Below, piece by piece: positions 1 through 6,313 of a stretch of DNA of 10,731 nucleotides; positions within the stretch are counted from its first letter, which is position 1, and each line of letters opens with the position of its first letter. A model generated the notes under the pieces. That model had not been told where the DNA came from. It ran no database searches and saw only the letters and a list, made by a program, of their open reading frames with translations. The DNA is taken from the NCBI GenBank assembly GCA_028293225.1, contig JAQGPE010000643.1:1-10731 (forward strand). Reading direction: 5' to 3'. Origin of the DNA: Akkermansiaceae bacterium. Its GTDB lineage: Bacteria; Verrucomicrobiota; Verrucomicrobiia; Verrucomicrobiales; Akkermansiaceae. A program made the translations under genes and the position numbers.

Positions 1-525
1 GCCCGGGGAACCGCCGAAGGCAGTGCGCAACTCGGCCCTCATCTCATCCATGGGCCGGGCGGAACCGGCGTCCAGCGGTGAGAAATGATAGACCTTTTGA
101 CCGATTGGGTCAGCGGAGTCCTCCTGCGCAAGGACCAGCCTGGAAAGCAGGGCGTCCGCTGAGAGCCGGCGATATTTGCCAACGATTCCTGTCGCTTCTT
201 CCAGGCGTTCTCTGGCGATGCCCCGGCTGGCCAGCCACTCCGGATCGAGAGCGCCTGACTGCTGATCAAATGGACTCACTTCCTTTCTCCCCGGAGCGGT
301 GGAGGGGCGAACCGGCCGAGCTTGGGGCGACGGAAAAGGATCGGACGATGAAATGCCATGCTCGGACCGGCTTTGGCGGGAGGTCCCGGAGTCGCCATGT
401 GACCCGTGGAGACCGTGTGGCCGCTGCCACATGAGGATGGCGACGATGGCGGCCAGAACCAGGAAACCTGCCGAAAGGAACAGGCCAATGGAGCGACGAC
501 GGCTGACGGAATTCAACGACGCCAT
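1..525 (-). CDS. Single-pass membrane protein of unknown function, N-terminal part (runs off the window)
   Basis: The minus strand stays open from the ATG at 525 to the window edge, giving 175 codons with no stop. Residues 1-12 are basic (SRRRS near 8-12). A transmembrane helix spans about 13-33 (SIGLFLSAGFLVLAAIVAIL) and is followed by MWQRP. A Ser/Pro/Gly/His-rich linker covers about 36-88. A more ordered, charged and probably helical part begins near residue 90 (SGALDPEWLASRGI) and contains RERLEEATGIVGKYRRLSADAL. The layout suggests a short cytoplasmic N-terminus and an extracytoplasmic C-terminal domain. I do not recognise the family. An in-frame ATG at 606 would add 27 residues, but 525 is preferred because it has a weak AAGG upstream and places the basic stretch just before the membrane helix. 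It lies 114 bases downstream of the 75-residue membrane protein on the same strand, so it is probably the same transcription unit. Confidence 0.72.
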   Translation of the reverse strand, partial: MASLNSVSRRRSIGLFLSAGFLVLAAIVAILMWQRPHGLHGSHGDSGTSRQSRSEHGISSSDPFPSPQARPVRPSTAPGRKEVSPFDQQSGALDPEWLASRGIARERLEEATGIVGKYRRLSADALLSRLVLAQEDSADPIGQKVYHFSPLDAGSARPMDEMRAELRTAFGGSPG

Positions 526-639
526 GTTGCCTTGTTCGCCCGGCAGAGCAAGCCTCTGTCCGGCCGGAGGCGACCCGAGTACGACCGATCGGATCAGCCG
601 CCACATGAATCGATGAAGGGCTGGTGAACAGGGGGGAGC

Positions 640-867
640 TTACAAATACACGCCCATCAGGCCGCTGGCTGAGGGATGGGGCGAGGTGTTGTCGCTGGTC
701 TTCTGCGGGACGAAGGGCTTGTTCTTTTGGCGCAGCTGGTTCTCTTCATCGAGCTGGCGCTTCAGGTTCCGCTCGCGCTTGTCGTAGCCAGCGCTCTGCC
801 ACCAGACCAAGCCGGCGATTCCCAACAGGACCGCGATGAGGATTCCGATCAGAAGCGCCTTACTCAT
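640..867 (-). CDS. Small single-pass membrane protein, unknown function
   Basis: This 75-residue protein begins MSKALLIGILIAVLLGIAGL, a clear transmembrane helix at about 4-23 ending in a WW pair at the interface. A strongly charged, probably helical or coiled stretch follows at about 29-49 (KRERNLKRQLDEENQLRQK). The tail is polar, with Ser, Thr and Pro, and ends LMGVYL. No enzymatic motif is visible and no family is recognised. It lies 96 bases downstream of the 404-residue repeat protein and 114 bases upstream of the next membrane protein, all on the minus strand, which suggests cotranscription. Its make-up would fit a small adaptor or stabiliser of a membrane complex, but that is inference from layout only. 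The start has no good ribosome-binding site: a GGAG lies about 16 bases upstream, which is too far. Confidence 0.75.
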   Translation of the reverse strand: MSKALLIGILIAVLLGIAGLVWWQSAGYDKRERNLKRQLDEENQLRQKNKPFVPQKTSDNTSPHPSASGLMGVYL

Positions 868-963
868 GACGCCAGCCGTTCTCCGCGAAGAGGCGGCGTT
901 CTCAAGCTCAAATGGCTGAAGGAAATGGATTCCAGGAAAACGCGGAAACCCGGAAATGCAGCG

Positions 964-2178
964 CTACTTCTTTTCGAACCGCTTGCGGACTTCTTCCGGC
1001 ACTTCGTGGGCGTCCAGCCATTTTCCCGCAGCATTCGCATCCTTCTCTGACCAGACGCGTAGTAATTCACCATAGTATTCGGCCAGATCGCGATCCGGCG
1101 GCATGTGGGAGAGAAGGTCCAGGGCAATCGCGGGTTCCTTCTCATAGGTCAGGGCGATGCCGCGGTAGACGAGGAGGAAATCCAGTTCCGCGGGGTATTG
1201 ATTCAGGAGGGCCGCGAGGGCCACGGGATCCTGCTTCAGCGCCTGTCCCTCAATCAGCCCCTGAAGAGCCTCGCGATGCACGCCGGTGCCTGGCTCCAGC
1301 GTGGCGAAGGCCTCCCGGGCGGCCGCGGGGTCGCGGTCGCTCCAGGCGGTGAACAGGGCGGTAGCCCCGGTCGCAGGAAAACGACTGCCCAGATCACCGG
1401 AATACTTCCTGAGCCAGGGCAGGGCTTGCTGTGGATGGTCGACGGAAATATTTCCCACCACGGCTGCCAGCGCCTCCTGACGGGGGCGGCCGGCGGCAAA
1501 GGAGTCGAGCCAGTTTTCAATTGCGGCGTCACCGCCTTTCATGATCTCCGCGGTGATTCCCGGAAGGGTCGCCGTGCGGGTCGCTTCGTCGAGTTCGGAC
1601 AGTTTGGCAATCGCCGACTCAGGGTGACCGGCGGTGATGGAGGGAATGACGAGCGGCAGCAACTGATTCGCCAGCTTGCCGGTGGCGTGACGATCCACCC
1701 AATCGAAAGCGGCCTGGGGATCGAGCGAACTCCAGGCGGCGATCACGATCTTCAGCGCGGGCGGATCTCCGGCCGCGCCGTCAACGGCGGCCGTGGGGTT
1801 GATCTTCGTCCAGGCGGCCAGGAGCAGGCGACAGATGTCGGCATCGGCGGTGAGATGCATTTCCCGGCAGGCAGCGAGCAACGGCGGAAAATCCGCCGGT
1901 CCGAGGTCGTCCACCAGCAGAAGAAGGGCGCGGCTGCGGGCGAGAGGATCGGTGAGGGCCGCGAGGCTGCGGAGCCTGCGCTCTTTGGCGGCGCGCGCGG
2001 CCGGAGATGAGGAGGACTCCCCGGGAACGGCCGGCCCCGTCCATGCAGGAAGCCTTGCAGGCCCGGTTAACTCCGCTGTCGCCGGAGCGGAGAGCGCGGC
2101 ACGGTGGCGCAGCAGCATTGCCGAGGAGGCGAGAAGCGAAATACCGACGATGCCGGTGGAGAAACGGGAGGGTCTCAT
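964..2178 (-). CDS. Membrane-anchored alpha-solenoid protein of the DPxxA repeat family
   Basis: The protein has 404 residues when started at the ATG at 2178. A hydrophobic anchor or uncleaved signal spans about 8-23 (TGIVGISLLASSAMLL), followed by an Ala/Pro/Ser-rich linker to about 65. From about 125 onward a motif like DPxxAxxW/L recurs at residues 127, 153, 185, 217, 248, 283, 317, 348 and 380, a spacing of 31-34 after the first. This looks like a helical-hairpin solenoid comparable to TPR or HEAT folds. The C-terminus (WSEKDANAAGKWLDAHEVPEEVR) closely matches the end of the sigma factor encoded just upstream: 12 of 23 aligned residues are identical. The gene starts 16 bases after the sigma stop codon, so translational coupling is likely. 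The frame stays open for 234 bases upstream into the sigma gene, but that extension has no anchor at its start and overlaps clear coding sequence. Function unknown; partner of the sigma factor by inference. Confidence 0.85.
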   Translation of the reverse strand: MRPSRFSTGIVGISLLASSAMLLRHRAALSAPATAELTGPARLPAWTGPAVPGESSSSPAARAAKERRLRSLAALTDPLARSRALLLLVDDLGPADFPPLLAACREMHLTADADICRLLLAAWTKINPTAAVDGAAGDPPALKIVIAAWSSLDPQAAFDWVDRHATGKLANQLLPLVIPSITAGHPESAIAKLSELDEATRTATLPGITAEIMKGGDAAIENWLDSFAAGRPRQEALAAVVGNISVDHPQQALPWLRKYSGDLGSRFPATGATALFTAWSDRDPAAAREAFATLEPGTGVHREALQGLIEGQALKQDPVALAALLNQYPAELDFLLVYRGIALTYEKEPAIALDLLSHMPPDRDLAEYYGELLRVWSEKDANAAGKWLDAHEVPEEVRKRFEKK

Positions 2179-2194
2179 GGCGGGCGGGAGGAAA

Positions 2195-4093
2195 TCAGCG
2201 GGGTTCGAAATTGCGCACGTCGTCGGAAACCTCATGGGTCTCCAGCCAGGCCCGGGCCGCGGCCGGGTCCTTCTGCTTCCACAGGTAAAGACTGGTGCCG
2301 CAGAAGCCGTCGCGGACTTCCCCTGGCTCGGTTTCCCAGGAAATCTGTGCCACGCGATCGGGACGGCTCTCCAGATCCACCGCTTCTCCGACATCATGAA
2401 CGATCCCGCCATTCAGGCCTGCCTTGTATTGCTCCATGAGCTGGATGGCGGCGTGGAGGTCCCGATAGGCGGTTTGACGGGCCACTCCGTGGAGAGCGGC
2501 GGAGAGCAATTCTCCAGGAACCGTGGCAAGTGAGGCGCCCGCAGCGGCATCGTCCTCCATCGCCCACCTCACGAACACCAGGGAGACTTCAGAGGCTTCA
2601 GCGGCTTGCGGGTGCTCCATGAGCAGACGGGCGGCGGCGGCGGGATCGCTTTGCGATTTCGCGAGAGCGGAGGCGGTGATGAGCGCGCCGCGCTGGTCGT
2701 CGTCCTTCGTGACGGCGAGCAGGCTTTCGAGAGGATCGGAGTCGCGGGTCATGGTTTCGAAGAGAAGGCGCAGGGCGCCGCGGCGCTCCTCCTTTGGCAA
2801 CTCCGAGACCATGGACATCGCACGGGACGGATCGACGCGGGCGATGCCTGCCAGGACATAGGACAGGCGGACATTGCCACCGTCGCGGCTGCCAAATTCC
2901 TCTTTCTGGGAATTCGCCCTGGCCCAGGCGACGGCGGCGTCCGGATCGAAGGCCGCCCAACAGGCGGCCATGTCCTCGATGAACTGAGGAGTGGTGGCAA
3001 GCGCGGCTGCCAGGGCGGAGGGAGCATCGGCCCTGGTCCAGGCGAGCATCATGAGTTTGCGCTCGTCCGTGCGATCGACCCGGTCGAGGGATTTGAAATG
3101 ACGGGCGATTTCCTCGAATTGGGCGGGAGGCGTCTTTTCCAGGAAAGCGACCAACTCGCGGCGGCGCTCGATGAGATCGCCGATGGCGAGGATTTCCCGC
3201 AACCGCTCCAGCCGGCCGGCGGGGGAAGCAGGCAGTCGCTCCGTGCGCGAGCGTGGATGGCTTTCACCGGCCAGCGGTGCGAGTGAAGGCACTGTGTGGG
3301 GGCGGGCAGCGGTGAGGTCCTGAGGGGAGCGCCACGGGGTGGTGTAGGCGGCGGTGCTGAGGAGGATGAGCAGCGCGGCGCCGGCGGCGAGCTTATGAGC
3401 TGAGGTCATGGCGAGGAGGTTCGAGAAAGGCCCGGGAGGGAGGGCGGGCAGAATGCCGTGAGCGGCCTGGCAGACGGAGGTGGCGAGAAAGGGCGGCGCG
3501 AGCTCCGCGGCATGGGCGGGCAGCAGCATCCCCAGCGCGGCGGCGGAAGTGGCGATGCCGCGGCGGGCGAGCAGCGTGCGGAGCTTTTCCACGGCGCGGG
3601 AGGAGCGCTTGCGGGCGGCCTCCTCGCTGAGGCCGAGCATTTCGCCGACGGCGACGTGGGAGAGATTCCGGTAGAAGCGCAGCAGGACGATCTCGCGATC
3701 CCGGGCGGAAAGCCGGTCGACGAGTTCATCGATCACCGGGGCCAGTTGCGCCCACTCGGGCTCGGTGGAGGCGTCCATGGACGATTGCGGTTGGGCGGCC
3801 TTGCGTTCGCGCAGGCGGCGGCGTTTCTCCGAGCGGACCAGGTCGATGGCCAGCGAGCGGCAGGTCCGGTGCAGCCAGGCGGTCAGCGCCAGCTCACGCG
3901 GGATGAGGGTGGCGCGGCGAGCGAGCCGGATGAAGGTGCTCTGGGTGACGTCGCGCGCCAGATCATCACTGGCGGTGATGCGGCGGGCGGCGGCGTGGAC
4001 CAGATTCAGGTGGCGACGGACCAGGGCCTGAAAGGCGGCCTCATCGCGCCGGGCGATGAAGTCGTGGAGGAGTTCGTGGTCCGGTCGTTCCAT
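2195..4093 (-). CDS. ECF-type sigma-70 factor fused to a transmembrane segment and C-terminal helical repeat domain
   Basis: The protein has 632 residues, about three times the usual ECF sigma length. Sigma region 2 covers about 17-92, including DEAAFQALVRRHLNLVHAAA, DDLARDVTQSTFIRLARR, and TAWLHRTCRSLAIDLVRSEK with the basic RRRLRERK. Region 4 covers about 118-178, with LSARDREIVLLRFYRNLS and the helix-turn-helix VAVGEMLGLSEEAARKRSSR. A hydrophobic Ala/Pro-rich linker at 180-230 follows. One transmembrane helix spans about 233-252 (HKLAAGAALLILLSTAAY). The rest, about 255-632, carries degenerate DPxxAxxW/L units near residues 356, 383, 421, 453, 483, 514, 545 and 609. The predicted topology puts the sigma domains in the cytoplasm and the repeats outside. 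No separate anti-sigma gene is seen, so the extension may hold or sense in cis. The start at 4093 gives the intact region 2; no Shine-Dalgarno is visible. Sigma identity is firm; the role of the extension is inferred. Confidence 0.93.
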   Translation of the reverse strand: MERPDHELLHDFIARRDEAAFQALVRRHLNLVHAAARRITASDDLARDVTQSTFIRLARRATLIPRELALTAWLHRTCRSLAIDLVRSEKRRRLRERKAAQPQSSMDASTEPEWAQLAPVIDELVDRLSARDREIVLLRFYRNLSHVAVGEMLGLSEEAARKRSSRAVEKLRTLLARRGIATSAAALGMLLPAHAAELAPPFLATSVCQAAHGILPALPPGPFSNLLAMTSAHKLAAGAALLILLSTAAYTTPWRSPQDLTAARPHTVPSLAPLAGESHPRSRTERLPASPAGRLERLREILAIGDLIERRRELVAFLEKTPPAQFEEIARHFKSLDRVDRTDERKLMMLAWTRADAPSALAAALATTPQFIEDMAACWAAFDPDAAVAWARANSQKEEFGSRDGGNVRLSYVLAGIARVDPSRAMSMVSELPKEERRGALRLLFETMTRDSDPLESLLAVTKDDDQRGALITASALAKSQSDPAAAARLLMEHPQAAEASEVSLVFVRWAMEDDAAAGASLATVPGELLSAALHGVARQTAYRDLHAAIQLMEQYKAGLNGGIVHDVGEAVDLESRPDRVAQISWETEPGEVRDGFCGTSLYLWKQKDPAAARAWLETHEVSDDVRNFEPR

Positions 4094-4115
4094 GTTTCGC
4101 GGGGTATTCGAAACA
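4093..4115. promoter_or_regulatory. Inverted repeat abutting the sigma factor start codon
   Basis: TGTTTCG at 4093-4099 and CGAAACA at 4109-4115 form perfect 7-bp arms around a 9-base spacer. The first base of the sigma ATG is the last base of one arm. In mRNA this could fold into a hairpin touching the start codon. In DNA it could be an operator for autoregulation. About 20 bp further upstream of the gene, an AT-rich patch (AATATT at 4135-4140) reads TATTCT on the minus strand and could be a -10 element, but no convincing -35 is seen. The repeat is directly visible; its function is inferred. Confidence 0.4.
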
Positions 4116-4232
4116 GCGGAGACAAAGCGGACAGAATATTTTCAGGGAAGTGGCCGGAAAGAGGACGCTTGCCCGTGGCCGGGCGGCGGCATGGGGAAGG
4201 CAGGCTGTTTGGTCCCGGCTGAGAAGCTGTGC

Positions 4233-4727
4233 TTATTTTTTCGGCAGGTACTTTGCCCGCTCCTCCTCCGGGATGAACTCCGGGTTGTCGTAGAGCAGGA
4301 AGAGGCTGCCGTTTTTCCCGGGGGAACGGTAGGCGCCCTCGGCCTCCAGCAGGCGGGAGGCGATGGCGGTCATCTCCCAGGCATCGTCCTCGGTGCCGGG
4401 CCAGGTGGGATCGGTGAGCTTGGCGATGCCGGCGTCGGCGCCGAACTCGCGAACCTGGGCGATGGGACCGATGTCGACGTCCTGGAGGTGCGGATTGGCC
4501 CATGACCACATCCAGGTATCCGACTCGGCCGAAGTGGAGCCGACGATGGTCACCTGGGCGCGGACCTTCGGGACGCCGGGGTCGCTCCACCAGATCTCAC
4601 GGTTGCGGAGGTCGTATTGGTAGAAAGCGCAATCGCCGATGCCGAAGAACCGGTTGACCTTGGTGTTGGCGGCCTTGAGGTAGGCCGTGGCCTGGGCGAC
4701 GAGTTCTTCGTATTCGGTGTAATCCAT
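4233..4727 (-). CDS. DUF6882-like protein of unknown function
   Basis: The protein has 164 residues, no signal peptide and no membrane segment, so it is probably cytoplasmic. It is acidic and aromatic-rich. Notable segments are FFGIGDCAFYQYDLRNREIWW at about 27-47, TIVGSTSAESDTWMWSWANP near 60-79, VREFGADAGI near 92-101, and EMTAIASRLLEAEGAYRSP near 118-136. The tail is charged and ends KYLPKK. The tryptophan-rich WMWSWANP block, the following VREFG and the late AYRSP resemble, from memory, the DUF6882 family, which has no established biochemical role. No catalytic motif is evident. It lies 139 bases upstream of the sigma factor on the same strand and is divergent from the repeat protein at 4865. 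It may share the sigma factor transcript, or be a chance neighbour. Its start has a C-rich leader (CCCCCACTCACC) and no Shine-Dalgarno. Confidence 0.82.
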   Translation of the reverse strand: MDYTEYEELVAQATAYLKAANTKVNRFFGIGDCAFYQYDLRNREIWWSDPGVPKVRAQVTIVGSTSAESDTWMWSWANPHLQDVDIGPIAQVREFGADAGIAKLTDPTWPGTEDDAWEMTAIASRLLEAEGAYRSPGKNGSLFLLYDNPEFIPEEERAKYLPKK

Positions 4728-4864
4728 GGTGAGTGGGGGCGATCGCTAGCGGCGGATGACCGGTAGGGAATACGAGCACATCCTGAGCCCCGGGCAAGGG
4801 CGGATGGGGTGTGCAGGGAAATCTCGACTTGGCGGGGCGGGCGTGGCCAGATGGGACCCTCCTC
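4728..4864. other. Divergent intergenic region between two opposite gene blocks
   Basis: This 137-bp gap separates the minus-strand block from the plus-strand repeat proteins, so promoters for both directions should lie here or just inside the genes. It is GC-rich and I see no convincing -35/-10 pair. The only notable sequence is the palindrome GCGATCGC at 4739-4746, which by itself is unremarkable in GC-rich DNA. Confidence 0.4.
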
Positions 4865-6277
4865 ATGAAAAAAGCAGCGCTCCTCCTTTCGGCGTGCGGC
4901 CTGGTGCTGGGCGGGTATCTGCTGGGCCGGGCCTCGTCGATCTCCACCGCCGGCGCAGGCCTGGACGCCACCGCGACCGCCGCTGCCGGGCGGCCGTCGC
5001 GCGAGACGGCCGGGGAGGAGGGCGGGAGGAAAACCGCCGATCGCGGCCAGTCCGCAGCGCCGCGGAACCGTCTGGCGCAGGCCCATTTCTCCCCCGGCGG
5101 AGCCCGCCAGTGGATGCGCGAGGTGCAGCGCGGCGCGGGCGATGGCAACTCCCTGCTGAGCCGGATGCGGATCCTGGAAACGTGCTGCGCCATGGATGCC
5201 GCCGATGCCAGGGAGACGGCGACGGAGGCGCTCGCGATTCTCCGCAGTCTGCGGGAGGACGATCCCATCGCGAGGGCCGATTTCCCCAGTCGCGACCTGC
5301 AGATGCAGATGGCGAATGCGGCGCTCTACCGGCTGGCGCAGCTGGATGCCGGAGCGGCGCTGGATTTCGCGAAGGCGGACCCGGCCTTCAGCAAGAACCA
5401 CGATTTCATGCAGATGATCTTCACCAGCATGGCGGAGCAGGATCTGCCGAAGGCGACTGCCGTGCTGGCGACCCTGGAGGGCCAGGAGCTTTCCGGATCG
5501 CTGGAGGGGGTCATGAACCTGCTGGATCTCAGCGACCCGCAGGCGGCGGCAAAGTTGCTGGAGGGTTTCCCGGACCCAAGGCAGGACAACGAGCGCAAGA
5601 AGCTGATCGAGCGGGTGGCGGCATCCGATCCGGCCCTGGCCCTGAAGCTGGCAACCGGCTACGTGGCGGAGGGCAAGAGCGCCGAACTGCTGAGTGCGGC
5701 GCTGGAAAAGGGCGGCAGCGGGATGCGGCAACAGATCTCCGCGTGGGCAGCCACCTATGACGGACCGAATGCCGGGGCCGTGCATGCGGCGGTGCTGAAC
5801 GAGACGGCAAAGACGGATCCGGCGGAAGCCCGGGCGATGTATACCGAACATCAGCAAAACATCCCGCCCGGCGATCAGGAACGCTCGGCCAGGATCCTGG
5901 CGGAGAGCCTGGTCAAAGCGGACCTCGGCCAGGCGGTCGAGTGGACCGGCGGCCTGGATGACGGAGCGGGCCGCAAGGCCGCCGAGCAGACGGTGGCGAA
6001 GGCGTGGCTGAGCAAGGATCCCGACGCCGCCGTGGCGTGGATCGCTACCATCGAGGATCCCGTCAGCCATGACGACGCCGCGGAACAAGCCGCCTACGTG
6101 CTGTCCAAAGACCGCATCCAGGATGCCTTTAAACTCCTGCCCACCATGCGGGACGAGGAGCGCGGCGGGAAGACGTTTGACCGGCTGGTCGCGATCTGGT
6201 CGGAGACGAATCCCCAGGCCGCCCATGCCATGATGATGACGGCGCGGGCCAGGAAGCCGAGGCCCGCGAAGCCCTAA
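4865..6277 (+). CDS. Exported or membrane-anchored alpha-solenoid protein, DPxxA repeat family (first tandem copy)
   Basis: The protein has 470 residues when started at ATG 4865, which gives a normal N-terminal signal or anchor (MKKAALLLSACGLVLGGYLL). The longer frame from 4811 would bury this signal behind 18 residues. A low-complexity Ala/Gly/Thr/Arg linker covers about 23-75. The ordered part begins at GGARQWMREV near 78. A roughly 32-residue unit with an Asp(-Pro)xxA core recurs near residues 161, 193, 224, 255, 318, 352, 385, 416 and 449, consistent with stacked helical hairpins. The last unit reads IWSETNPQAAHAM, followed by a basic tail. Cys at 11 lacks a good lipobox, so a lipoprotein is doubtful. 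There are no catalytic motifs. It is a collinear paralogue of the next gene 36 bases downstream, and is related to the sigma factor extension and its neighbour. Probable role: envelope-located binding scaffold; ligand unknown. Confidence 0.85.
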   Translation: MKKAALLLSACGLVLGGYLLGRASSISTAGAGLDATATAAAGRPSRETAGEEGGRKTADRGQSAAPRNRLAQAHFSPGGARQWMREVQRGAGDGNSLLSRMRILETCCAMDAADARETATEALAILRSLREDDPIARADFPSRDLQMQMANAALYRLAQLDAGAALDFAKADPAFSKNHDFMQMIFTSMAEQDLPKATAVLATLEGQELSGSLEGVMNLLDLSDPQAAAKLLEGFPDPRQDNERKKLIERVAASDPALALKLATGYVAEGKSAELLSAALEKGGSGMRQQISAWAATYDGPNAGAVHAAVLNETAKTDPAEARAMYTEHQQNIPPGDQERSARILAESLVKADLGQAVEWTGGLDDGAGRKAAEQTVAKAWLSKDPDAAVAWIATIEDPVSHDDAAEQAAYVLSKDRIQDAFKLLPTMRDEERGGKTFDRLVAIWSETNPQAAHAMMMTARARKPRPAKP

Positions 6278-6313
6278 CTCGACGAGGTGCGGGAGCTCCG
6301 CTAGAAGCGTGGC

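Noticed and set aside
1105..2010. A 301-codon plus-strand frame opposite the 404-residue repeat protein
   Set aside because: It is Gly/Arg/Gln-rich with no signal, repeat or motif, while the minus strand encodes the periodic repeat.
964..2412. The longer 482-codon version of the 404-residue repeat protein
   Set aside because: The extra 78 residues come from the sigma factor coding region in another frame and have no export signal. Starting at 2178 gives an N-terminal anchor right after the sigma stop.
4811..4864. An 18-residue N-terminal extension of the first tandem repeat protein
   Set aside because: It would place polar residues ahead of a standard signal beginning MKKAALLLSA at 4865, and its paralogue starts directly with the signal.
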